A DNA stretch of 64,000 bases from positions 4,005,690 through 4,069,689 of the forward strand of contig OZ038440.1 of assembly GCA_964036275.1 (NCBI GenBank), given 5' to 3'. Below, piece by piece: positions 13,201 to 23,389 of this stretch (position 1 is its first letter; every line of letters starts with the position of its first letter). Source of the stretch: Litoditis marina. Lineage: Eukaryota > Nematoda > Chromadorea > Rhabditida > Rhabditidae. The notes below the pieces were generated by a model, which saw only the letters and a program-made list of their open reading frames with translations, ran no database searches and was not told where the DNA came from. The translations under genes were made by a program, and so were the position numbers.

Positions 13201-16200
13201 CACGATTCTCGCATAATCATGTGAAATAAATCAGAATTTCTCAAAAAAATCTTATTTGTTTAGTTCGATAAAATCCTAAAACTTAACGACCGAACTCGAA
13301 ACTCGAAAATCGAGTTTTTCGAGTTCAACTCGAAACTCGAAAACTCGGTTTTTTTTGAAACGCTGAAAACTCGAACTCGAAAAACTCGAAATTCCCAAAA
13401 CTCGAATAACTCGAAACTCGAAAAACTCGTTCTTTCCCAAAACTCGAAAAACTCGAAACTCGAAAACTCGAAATTTCAAACTCGATTAACAACCCTAGTG
13501 TGTAGATCAATGATACGCAGACTGGATGCCCTTTGCCAAACCCCACCCTTCACAAAATCGATGGTACGGTGTCCACAACGGTTTGACAAATCCTATACCT
13601 CCAATCGTGCACCGTGAACAATGCGTTGATCAATGTGATATTGGCCCTGTCCTTGTTCAGCTTCGTTTCCTCTTTTTTCTGTCGATACTTTTGAATGGCC
13701 GCCTGCCGGAGTGTTTGGTGTTTCGAGCGAACCTGAAAACATTAAACTAGAAACAAATTTGGGTTTTTCGTTTCGGAAAAAAAATAGGTTTGGAAAAGAT
13801 ATTCACTGTTCAAACCAGCCGTTGAGTCTGCATCGTGAAACTGTTCATATTGTGTGGTTCTTTCACCTCTATAGCGGTGCATTTATTTGTTATCTGGGAC
13901 TACATTTTTCGGGGATTAAATTACAACTCGCTCATGGTCAGTCCCATGAACCCTGTTCTTTAGATCTACCCGTGTATGTTTTTGAGTACGGATGTGTTTA
14001 AAGATCAAACTACAACTTATGACCTCCATTTTCGTTTTTATTGTTATCTGAGTTTACCGATGTATTTGAAGATCAAATCACAACTTATTGATCATCCGTC
14101 CACCCATTTTACTAACCCTATCTTTCAGATCCACGCCATTCTCGATAAGGTGGGCGGCGGCGGCAGTGTTCTGTTCACTGATAGCCTGATGAAGGGAGGA
14201 GGAGGAGGGAGCACAGTCGGGTGTAGATGCCACACCGCGGATCTGCTTCAGAGCACCGTAACCTGGAAAAATTATGCGATTTGCGTATGTGTCGTTCCAC
14301 AAAGTTTTTTTTTACTTCTACGAAGTTTATTTACAAGCCAGCGATTGAATTAGGCGAGGAAACTTAGACTATGTGTTTACAGCTTGCTAGAGGAGGTTAA
14401 ATGTAAAACAGATAAATATTTTTGTCCCTCGAACTCCACGTAAGAATGAAGGCGACCATACCTCTTCCTGCACTATCCAGGGTTCCATCTGATAGTGACA
14501 ACAAACTGTCGCCTAATTGTAGATCAATTCGTTCATTTGCGACAATTCTACCGTAGTTGGCCAAAGAACCGCTGATTCGCAATGACAACGTGTCGGCGGT
14601 GATTTGAACTCCTTGAGACCTCTGAAACGCGGAAAAATTGAGCTTTGAAAGGCTTCACACTTTTACATAACGAATATCCGTTCTACGTTTCACTATGATC
14701 ATCGTTTTATCCTTTTTTTGGCTCGTTTTATCCATTTTTCGTAAAAAAAAAAAGTACATTCTTAACTTAACAATATATATTTTTTCGCTTTACAAATTTA
14801 GTGAAACGTTCTGTTTTGTGAATATTCAGATTACTGAACGCAACTTAAATCAAACGTTATTGACTAACAGCTCTATTCTGTCGATTGTTCTCCTTCTCAT
14901 TTGATTCGCCAATACTTCCATCGACGCCAAGATGCACCAATCCCGAGTCGAGAATAGCGCACAAATGGCGCGTCTCGCACTCCGCCTCACTCGGGTAGAT
15001 TCGCCCGTCCAACTGCATTTTGCGACAGATGGTCTGAAAAATACCGAAATCAAAACTGGAAAAGTAACCAATAGAGCCTTGGAGTGATTATCGTGGAACA
15101 GAATCGCCCAGTTTAACAAATATAATTATGATAAGCTTTCCGGAAGATACTTTCAGGAACACATTCCTGGAACTCTCTTCAGTAACTTTTGATTCTGCAA
15201 CAAATTGTATTTGTTTGAGGTTATTTTAATTAACTTCAACTTTTACTTTTACATAAAATGATAATCTGAAATATACACGAACTAACCCGTATTTTGTGTG
15301 TGCTAATCAGTGCCTCAGTGGCAATGACTATGCTTTGGGCATGGAGGGCCAGTCGTTCTGTCTGAATCTTTGCATTCACGTGCATCGTTCCTACTGTAGC
15401 CTCCAGAGTGAGACGACGTGCCCTCAGAATACCCTGTACGTCCAAGTTGGGGCCGGATATTCCAACCTGCAGGTAGAATAGATTCTTGTATTTTTCACCG
15501 ACTGTTTATTTTTGATTTTTGATTTGTTTATCTTAATTTAGTAAATATTAATAATGACAAGAGGTCTTAAATTTTGAGAATCATTGTAATTTCCTGTGCT
15601 CAAACTGACCTGCTCGATTTGTGTGTTCATTTCTTTCACTTGCGTTTTGATGTCATTCTCGTGTGCAAATGTAGAGGAGTAGATGACCATTTCCGGTTTT
15701 CTCTCGTGCTGAAATCAGAAAGTACGTGTAATTGATGCCCCACCGAAAAACTAAACGGTAAATTTCCGATTCTGCTCTGTTTCCAACTTGAAGTGGGCGT
15801 GAAGTTCGAGTCGTGTTTCACTGGTGTACTGTTTCTCATGAATTGCGCTCTTGACTCGACTGTAAATGTACTGTTTCATTTTTTTCTCTTTCTCTTTTAT
15901 TCTCTTTCTCTTGTGAACAAATATAAACCACCTATCTAGTAGATTCTTATTGTAAGTAATGTTTATCACATTCAGCAGGATGCGTTCGTAATGTACCTCG
16001 AAACCAAATGAATGATTTCAAGCTATTTTAGGTTGAAAGTAGAAAAAACTCACGTTATGCTGTACACTGATCTTGTACTGCTGCTGCAATCTCTGAATGG
16101 TGACAAAGTAGCCTCCGGGCATTTCCGCCTTCACCGGGGGCCAGTTCACGAATGTGTCGGATGGGACGACCGCCTGGAAATAGAAGGCACTTGATAAACT

Positions 16201-17194
16201 CAAATTGTTGAAAATAAAAAGGTCTACTCTTCCAATCCATAAATCTACTGGTTGTATTGTTCCTTCCACTGTTCTGTTAGAATCTAACTTTTGCATTCGT
16301 ACTATCCCATAAGTTTTCTGAACGAAGATTAATAGTTTACAGAAAACTGTTTCATTCGGTCTTGTAATAAGTGTATCAAACTGGGCATGTTCAGAACGAC
16401 CGGGAAATTTAGACTTGGTCAGTTTGGGTCGTAGTACTAAACTTCCGTTTCAATTAGGACAGTGTCTCTTGATTCTCGGTCTGAGACTTTTCTCCACCGG
16501 AGTTCTCCGGATCTTCTTTTCTCTCATAGTTCCAATAAAAACGCCGAACTGGTGCGCCCCATTGTCAGTAAGAATACCATAAATCAGAGGGAGCGCCTCC
16601 GAGCGGAATCTAGTAGAGAAACCAGCTCGAAACTAGCAGAAAACAGCAAATGAAGTGACGAGTCGTTAGGAATCATCTTAGATTTGGTCATGCGGAGCTG
16701 ATGGGAATATCCACCGGATTTGAGAATGTCAAGAAACTCAAAGTACTTTGGAGAGGAATTCACACGATTCGCAGTTTCTAAAGCAGCCTATTTGGTGTAT
16801 GTTACCCTATCTCGGTGTGTTTGTAGTTTGATCCCGTTGCCTTTTGTTCGGACCCCCTGACTTATGGCTTGTTTTCGATCAAACTACAACTAAGCTTTGG
16901 TCAATCCATATAGAAACAGAGGGTTCGAAGTTCTATGAACTGAGCTCAAATTAAGATAAAGTTGTCAAAAGGATTCTACAATATGGTATCTCAATGCAAA
17001 CTACCTTATATTACTTACACTTCGACAGCATTTACAAGCGAAAATAGACTGAGATCTACGCAAATCCTGTATAAGGCCTCAAGACATAGACCACCCACCA
17101 AAATAGTGTTTCCATCTGGTAACGTCTTCAGTCGTGGCTTCGTGCCTTTCTCAATGCGAATACTCAGCTTCTCATCTCGACTGGGCCACGCCAT
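1257..17194 (-). CDS. 37-exon beta-helix (filamentous-haemagglutinin-like) repeat protein, family not recognised
   Basis: I do not recognise this gene. Exons inferred from splice sites, high to low: 17095-17194, 16623-16777, 16054-16173, 15610-15708, 15287-15466, 14869-15033, 14462-14621, 14117-14262, 13599-13732, 12242-12335, 12059-12146, 11722-11827, 11360-11459, 10822-10964, 10307-10469, 9991-10095, 9544-9692, 9183-9323, 8658-8946, 8400-8497, 7938-8091, 7480-7608, 7091-7252, 6717-6917, 6368-6499, 6068-6154, 5410-5571, 5016-5207, 4309-4746, 3994-4107, 3658-3811, 3150-3285, 2632-2766, 2336-2449, 1967-2069, 1586-1713, 1257-1308. They total 5,328 nt (1,775 residues plus stop) and every junction phase closes. 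The middle is rich in short alternating hydrophobic segments with N-x-G-x-I turns (ISGSLANYGRIVANERIDL; LNHGTLACDILVV; ILDNRGRIFAVQNMDIRL), typical of parallel beta-helix repeats. Exon 8 holds an ankyrin-like stretch (AAAAHLIENGVDL). The C-terminus is basic, then acidic (EEEELAEFEELEQEIEESE), then serine-rich. No signal peptide or membrane segment is visible, so it is probably intracellular. The first two exons are the least certain; the ATG follows TTTTCAAG, a possible trans-splice acceptor. Confidence 0.82.
12629..13597 (-). mobile_element. TA-flanked non-autonomous element (family 1), interrupted by an hAT-like insert
   Basis: On the minus strand it starts TATAGGATTTGTC and ends GACGACTATA, matching copies at 46405-46601 and 62831-63021, which lack the insert. 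All three are bounded by TA, as expected for Tc1/mariner-type TA target duplications. After removing the nested element this copy is about 360 bp against about 195 bp for the others, because it carries an extra inverted-repeat segment around 12690-12850. It lies in the intron between exons 9 and 10 of the beta-helix gene, and its end abuts the 5' splice site. Confidence 0.75.
12895..13497. mobile_element. hAT-like MITE built of CTCGAAAAA repeats, copy 1
   Basis: The element begins TAGGGTTGTTAA and ends TTAACAACCCTA, giving 12-bp terminal inverted repeats. It is flanked by a perfect 8-bp direct repeat, GTGTGTAG (12887-12894 and 13498-13505). TIRs of TAGGG type with 8-bp target duplications are characteristic of the hAT superfamily. 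The interior is two blocks of short CTCGAAA(A) repeats around a non-repetitive core of about 150 bp (13120-13290). It has no transposase and is nested inside the TA-flanked element 12629-13597. Confidence 0.85.
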
Positions 17195-18401
17195 CTTGAA
17201 AAGACAAGTATGACTTGCAAACATGAAAAAGAAAAATAAGTAATCGCAACCTCTGCAAAACAGAAAAACACAAGACATTTCATGATTCCTTGACCTATAT
17301 GTTATGAAATAATATTCTGAAGAGGTTATTTCGTTCCGCAAATGATATGAACATTTACCGAATGCATATGTGCAAATGCATATATGAACAGTTATAAATC
17401 ATCTAGACAGTTTTAAGTGGAACAGTTGTTCTAATGGAAATCATTCGGAGATGAACACAGTAAGCCAAGAAAGTAAGTGAAATTTGGCTGATGGTCAGTT
17501 TGAATACAAAGGAGTTACAGTTCCCACCCTTTCACCTACGCCTACTCGTTATTGACCATTGTTATGGTATAAGGTGGCGGTGTTTGGGTTTCCGGTGCCG
17601 CCACGGCTCTCACAACTCACACACATTAAACATGATCTGACTCAGACAAGTGTAAGAAAAGACATGTCAAATCAAACATGTGAACTAAATGTTATGAAAG
17701 ATTAGTAGACATTCTGTGTGTTTAAAACAACATCTCTATACACTATACTTTATATTACGCTTACAATCTTGAATAACCCATATCTTACCACAGGTGTTAT
17801 CTGGTTACAAAGAGTGCTAGAAAGATGCGGGAGATGTAGCAAAATAAAAGTGAGCAGAAAGCAATAGTTGGTCATTTTCAATGGGTATTTGTACGAAAAT
17901 CGGAACAAGAAAACTTGAACATGTTTTCATCTTCTTGTCGTTGTACAGGACAAATGAAGATGTTTATTGTTTCTTTCGAGGCCTATTCTTGATGGATGTT
18001 ATAATTCTGGACGGGGAAAAGGTGTGAATGATGGGTTGGTGCGATGTTCGGGGTTCGAAAAAGTCAGAGTCATTTGTCATAGTTCTGGTGTTCGGATCCA
18101 GCTAGTAAGGCAGTCCCCATTAAAATGATGGACACGCCACTTAGAAAGGGGCACGAACCAAATCGAGTTGGGAAAGAAAGTTGAGAAAGGACGTGAAAGT
18201 ATACAAGAAATAAATAAAATGATCGCGTATGTTTTTTGCACACTTTCTTTGAAATTTCAAGTTATTGTGAGTTTTACAGTTTACTGTTTACACGCACGTG
18301 CGAGCAAAAAACGTCATTGAGCAAATATACCACAGAGAGCTCGAACTTGATAAAGACATAAAATCCGAGAGGTGTAGCAACCACTATACAACAAAGTGTT
18401 A

Positions 18402-18840
18402 AAAACTAAATCTATACATAAAATGTCTGCTCGGTCGATAAATGGGTAGAATAATTCGATCAGTGACATTTGTTTCCGAATATGCGTAAACTATTCTAGC
18501 GTGGTTTCACGTTCTGTGCGCAACCACTACACTTTTTGGATACATTGAGGTTCAGATTCATAAATGGGCCAGTTCTGTGGGAAAGTCAAACAAAGGCATT
18601 CAACTCATTTCTCGTTCAGAACGGAAAAAGGGGTGCGCGGCGAAAAAAAATAGCAGACTACTAATACGCTAGTTCACCACTCTCGTCTGTCCGTAGAGGA
18701 CCACTTCTAACAAAATTGACACTTCTCTCGCAGGGAAAGTTGTAGAGTTTTGACCAGCACATTGAAAGCAATCCCTAGTTCTGTCTTGATCAAGTCACAA
18801 AACTAAATCTATACATAAAATGTCTGCTCGGTCGATAAAT
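18402..18840. repeat. 42-bp perfect direct repeats flanking 355 bp
   Basis: The sequence from 18402 to 18443 (starts AAAACTAAATCTATACATAA, ends GGTCGATAAAT) recurs exactly at 18799-18840. The 355 bp between them shows no open frame. This could be an insertion with an unusually long target duplication or a local duplication. Confidence 0.8.
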
Positions 18841-18944
18841 TAGAAACATAGGGTTTTCTCTAAGCGAGGAATGTGGAAAAAAACCTGTTGCACTTTTGTG
18901 ATGTGTTTGTAGTTTGACTGCGCGGCCCAGTCAGAACTCCAGAA

Positions 18945-19150
18945 GAATTGAGTGCGCGCAGAGCACGTATGCCATAAGATCCCGGCCCCTTCATCCCATC
19001 CTGCGTATCTCGCTGTGCCTCACTATTTCTCGTCTCTTACATCCCGGCGGGATGTAAGAGCAGAGAAATACAGTATGTTTCAGGAGACGCAGGATGGGAT
19101 GAAGGTGGCGGGATCTTCTAGCATACGTACTCAGGTCAGCCTACCACTCA
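18945..19150. repeat. Fold-back repeat (GACGCAGGATGGGATGAAGG family)
   Basis: The two arms are inverted copies: CTTCATCCCATCCTGCGT on the left pairs with ACGCAGGATGGGATGAAG on the right, with further pairing through GATCCCG/CGGGATC and outward to CGTATGC/GCATACG. Related diverged copies lie at 60690-60890 and 780-1010. It has no coding capacity and is probably a non-autonomous DNA element. Confidence 0.65.
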
Positions 19151-20623
19151 GATAGAGACTATACTATAGACAAAATAGACTCCATACCCGTAATATTACA
19201 AAAACCCAGTGAATCCCTAAGTCTCCATCCGGGGTGCAGATGTGGAAAAATGAGGAGAAAAAGAGGAGTAGGGGAGTAGGGCAGGTGGCGGATGCGCACC
19301 ATCATTTGCATTACAGTGTGAGGCAATTTATGCGAAACGGCTGAAAACGATACACTACTAGTCAGTTGAGCACACTCAGTGCACGCAAAACAAGGACGGA
19401 AATCAATAGATACAGTTTCTATGGAACAAAGTCATAAAATAACACAGCGCAATACAATCCTGAGAAAATACCAGAAGTTCGATTCGAGAAGTTTGCACGG
19501 TTACGTTACGATTTATATTTCATATGTGTCTTATAATTGCAAGGGGCTATAGAAACGTAAGTCATAATAGTGCTGTGAAATGTTTCTAACCTAAAAAATA
19601 TTCGCAAAACTTTGGGACTCTGGCAGTGTGCAAACCTGCAAACTCACACCCTGCTTGTTTTGATGCTATCAAGGCGTGATATGTCATGAAAACACCTAAT
19701 AAATCACTTTGTTTTCACTTTTTCAGAAAACAGTTGTTGCTGTTTTTAGAATTCAACACAAGAGAAGTATTGGTATCAATTAATTACAGATCGACTATGG
19801 TCGCAGTTCTGTTTTTTCTCGCGAAACGGCGTAATTCGACCTTGGATGCTGGTCAGTTTCACACAAAACGCTTGCAAATTTACGATTTCGGCAACAGATT
19901 AGGACTTGCGCATTAAAGAATTGAAAAAAGTAATAAAAAAGATCCAACAAAGTAAACTTTTTGGTAGATATCGTTCGTAAAGTAGTTTCAACACAAAAAT
20001 ATACATCGACAAACTCGCGATGAACTTTCGAAGACAACAAAAATTACGACTCAAAAAATGATTATCTCAAAAATGTGTATATTATAAAGCTCATACAACT
20101 TGATCTGAATATAAACCCTCGGGAAACCGTGTAACAAAGAAGAAAAGACTGGTGTGACACGATAAATGTGTTTTTGCTACATTGTTAGAGGGATCGAGGG
20201 GTGGCGAGACGGTGGTACCTAAACTCGCAGAACAAATAATACGAAGAGAACATCTCAGATGATCCCTACACAGTATACTCAATGACAGTTGGTACCAACC
20301 GCATTTTGAACCAACCTTATTTATGGTTTGATTTTGTAGTTGAACCGTACACGAGGTAGTATGATGGAATATTTATTGTGGCGACGTTTCGGCAAATTCG
20401 CCGTTTTCAGAGCCTGAAAAAGGCATCAGTTCACAAAGTACAATAAACTCGATACAGTCGCGCAGGACAACGTGACTCAAATGTATTCCAAATAGCACGA
20501 ATAATGAGCACTACAAACTCAGCTAAACAAATACATTAACACACCTTTTTCCACACGAGGTGGCTGATGAAAGTAGAGCCAACCGAGTTGTGTAAATGTC
20601 CGAGTACAAATGAGTATTCACAC

Positions 20624-21868
20624 TCAAAAATTGCACTTGCTCAGGAAAGGTACGAGGTGCGTGGTAATGGAAATGCACTCGTCTTTCCTATTCATGTTAG
20701 GAGATTTGACACGAATCCAACAGGCTTCTAGCAGTTTGCGCGCCGAAACATCGCTCTCAACTTCCAGAACCGTAACTACTATGTCAAAGTTGGACCCATT
20801 GTGTGACTGTACTCTATGCGTTCCCAATGCCGTTGCTTGTGAGCTTTTGTTGCGCCCCGCTATGTGCTCTTTTAGCCGAATGTAAAGTTTGCGACCCGTC
20901 TCCCCAATGTAAATTTCCCCACACTGCGCACATTCTATGCAATATACGCACCCTTCTAGCATACAATCCCCGGGTTTTCCATTTGGACAAATTAGACACG
21001 CTGCAGTAGAGCAAATCCTATCGTACATTCTATTCCGCACCAGCCGTTTTCGCAAGTTGTCAGGGGGTGATTCGACCAGGGTTACCTGGTTGTCCAGATT
21101 TGCTCTCTTCAGACAGTCCCGGATGGATCTGCTCACTTCATCAGAGACAAATGGAATACAGAAAACTACTTTATCTGGTGCGAATCCTATGCGGTGTTGC
21201 TGATGGGAGAACATTTGTTCTACGTAACCATTTGAAGATGCGATTTGCTTTGCTAACGCCGTTGATTCATCGCGCTCGGTAGCCCCTGAACTCAATTCCC
21301 GCGCAGTACGGAACATGTTTTTGACCACTGCCTTTTTGACTGATGTAGGATGCGCCGAGCGAGCATGTACTAGAATGTTTTTGCAAGTAGGTTTCCTATA
21401 CCATTTTATGTCAAACTCTGAGCCACCCTGCCGCACACGCGAGTTCAGGAAAGGTAACCAATCCTGAGAAGGCGTTTCACGCGTGAGTCGAATATGCCTC
21501 GACTGCCGATTCATCAGATTAAAACATTCGTCCATCTCAACTTGAGTTGATGTGACTATGAAACAATCATCAATGTATCGACAGTAAAGCATTGGCATTC
21601 GTTCAATAACGGGTTTCTCAACTTTTGACATAAATGAAATCGCAAGAATAGGTGCCAAGCGCTGACCCATAGCTAACCCTCGCAACTGCTTGTAATAGTT
21701 ACCAGACCACTTAAACACCTTACAATTTACGCATGCTTTGACCAATTCCATGATCTGTGAAATTGATAAACCATGTGAATCGACGTTGTTCCAATTATCG
21801 GTGAGAAGTTCGTGTACCGCTTCGAGAGCCGCTTCATTTGAAACGTTGGTATAGAGACTTTCTACGTC
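20624..21868 (-). pseudogene. Penelope-like reverse transcriptase / GIY-YIG, left arm, 5'-truncated
   Basis: This open frame has about 415 codons, of which the last 375 follow an internal methionine. In order it carries the RT segment around DVESLYTNV, the LAMGQRLAP motif, YIDDCF (the two catalytic aspartates), a thumb region, and the GIY-YIG nuclease with a CxxC pair just before it (YCIECAQCGEIYIGE). It has no stop inside but lacks the upstream RT fingers and any start of the usual kind, so it cannot make a full protein. It differs from the right arm at only a few residues (for example IVTS against ILTS, RVKS against RAKS). Confidence 0.9.
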
Positions 21869-21893
21869 TCAAAGTCTCTATACCAACGTTTCA

Positions 21894-22132
21894 ACTGATG
21901 TAGGATGCGCCGAGCGAGCATGTACTAGAATGTTTTTGCAAGTAGGTTTCCTATACCATTTTATGTCAAACTCTGAGCCACCCTGCCGCACACGCGAGTT
22001 CAGGAAAGGTAACCAATCCTGAGAAGGCGTTTCACGCGTGAGTCGAATATGCCTCGACTGCCGATTCATCAGATTAAAACATTCGTCCATCTCAACTTGA
22101 GTTGATGTGACTATGAAACAATCATCAATGTA
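21894..22132 (-). pseudogene. Extra fragment of the same RT frame in the palindrome centre
   Basis: This stretch repeats 21335-21573 in the same orientation and covers the YIDDCF region and the following residues. Both ends switch abruptly into the sequence containing GTCTCTATACCAACGTTTCA. It looks like template switching or repair at the junction of the two arms rather than an independent insertion. Confidence 0.85.
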
Positions 22133-23389
22133 GTCTCTATACCAACGTTTCAAATGAAGCGGCTCTCGAAGCGGTACACGAACTTCTCACCGATAATTGG
22201 AACAACGTCGATTCACATGGTTTATCAATTTCACAGATCATGGAATTGGTCAAAGCATGCGTAAATTGTAAGGTGTTTAAGTGGTCTGGTAACTATTACA
22301 AGCAGTTGCGAGGGTTAGCTATGGGTCAGCACTATTACAAGCAGTTGCGAGGGTTAGCTATGGGTCAGCGCGATTTCATTTATGTCAAAAGTTGAGAAAC
22401 CCGTTATTGAACGAATGCCAATGCTTTACTGTCGATACATTGATGATTGTTTCATACTCACATCAACTCAAGTTGAGATGGACGAATGTTTTAATCTGAT
22501 GAATCGGCAGTCGAGGCATATTCGACTCACGCGTGAAACGCCTTCTCAGGATTGGTTACCTTTCCTGAACTCGCGTGTGCGGCAGGGTGGCTCAGAGTTT
22601 GACATAAAATGGTATAGGAAACCTACTTGCAAAAACATTCTAGTACATGCTCGCTCGGCGCATCCTACATCAGTCAAAAAGGCAGTGGTCAAAAACATGT
22701 TCCGTACTGCGCGGGAATTGAGTTCAGGGGCTACCGAGCGCGATGAATCAACGGCGTTAGCAAAGCAAATCGCATCTTCAAATGGTTACGTAGAACAAAT
22801 GTTCTCCCATCAGCAACACCGCATAGGATTCGCACCAGATAAAGTAGTTTTCTGTATTCCATTTGTCTCTGATGAAGTGAGCAGATCCATCCGGGACTGT
22901 CTGAAGAGAGCAAATCTGGACAACCAGGTAACCCTGGTCGAATCACCCCCTGACAACTTGCGAAAACGGCTGGTGCGGAATAGAATGTACGATAGGATTT
23001 GCTCTACTGCAGCGTGTCTAATTTGTCCAAATGGAAAACCCGGGGATTGTATGCTAGAAGGGTGCGTATATTGCATAGAATGTGCGCAGTGTGGGGAAAT
23101 TTACATTGGGGAGACGGGTCGCAAACTTTACATTCGGCTAAAAGAGCACATAGCGGGGCGCAACAAAAGCTCACAAGCAACGGCATTGGGAACGCATAGA
23201 GTACAGTCACACAATGGGTCCAACTTTGACATAGTAGTTACGGTTCTGGAAGTTGAGAGCGATGTTTCGGCGCGCAAACTGCTAGAAGCCTGTTGGATTC
23301 GTGCCAAATCTCCTAACATGAATAGGAAAGACGAGTGCATTTCCATTACCACGCACCTCGTACCTTTCCTGAGCAAGTGCAATTTTTGA
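22133..23389 (+). pseudogene. Penelope-like reverse transcriptase / GIY-YIG, right arm, frameshifted
   Basis: This is the plus-strand counterpart of the left arm. A stretch of about 39 bp ending in ATGGGTCAGC is tandemly duplicated (about 22290-22367). Just after it, 17 bp present in the left arm, which encode LAPILA, are deleted between short GC repeats. The deletion removes RT motif B residues and shifts the frame, so the longest downstream frame restarts at MSKVEKP (335 codons, through YIDDCF and the GIY-YIG domain). The element is therefore dead at protein level. Confidence 0.9.

Larger units (their letters stand above)
17195..20311. other. Gene-free interval with repeats
   Basis: No convincing exons are seen on either strand between the beta-helix gene and the Penelope-like insertion. 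It contains a remnant with GTTTGTAGTTTGA near 18900, a fold-back repeat at 18950-19150 and a 42-bp perfect direct repeat (18402-18443 and 18799-18840). The promoter and 5' untranslated region of the minus-strand beta-helix gene would lie at its left end. Confidence 0.5.

Noticed and set aside
12797..13546. Several minus-strand frames reading FEFRVFRVSSFSS-type repeats
   Set aside because: They are translations of the CTCGAAA repeats inside an hAT-like element; the same frames recur at 40176-40535 and 56702-56996.
20610..21282. Plus-strand frames of 66-91 codons across the Penelope-like arm, mirrored on the other arm
   Set aside because: They are antisense to the reverse transcriptase/GIY-YIG frame and appear in both arms only because the arms are duplicated.
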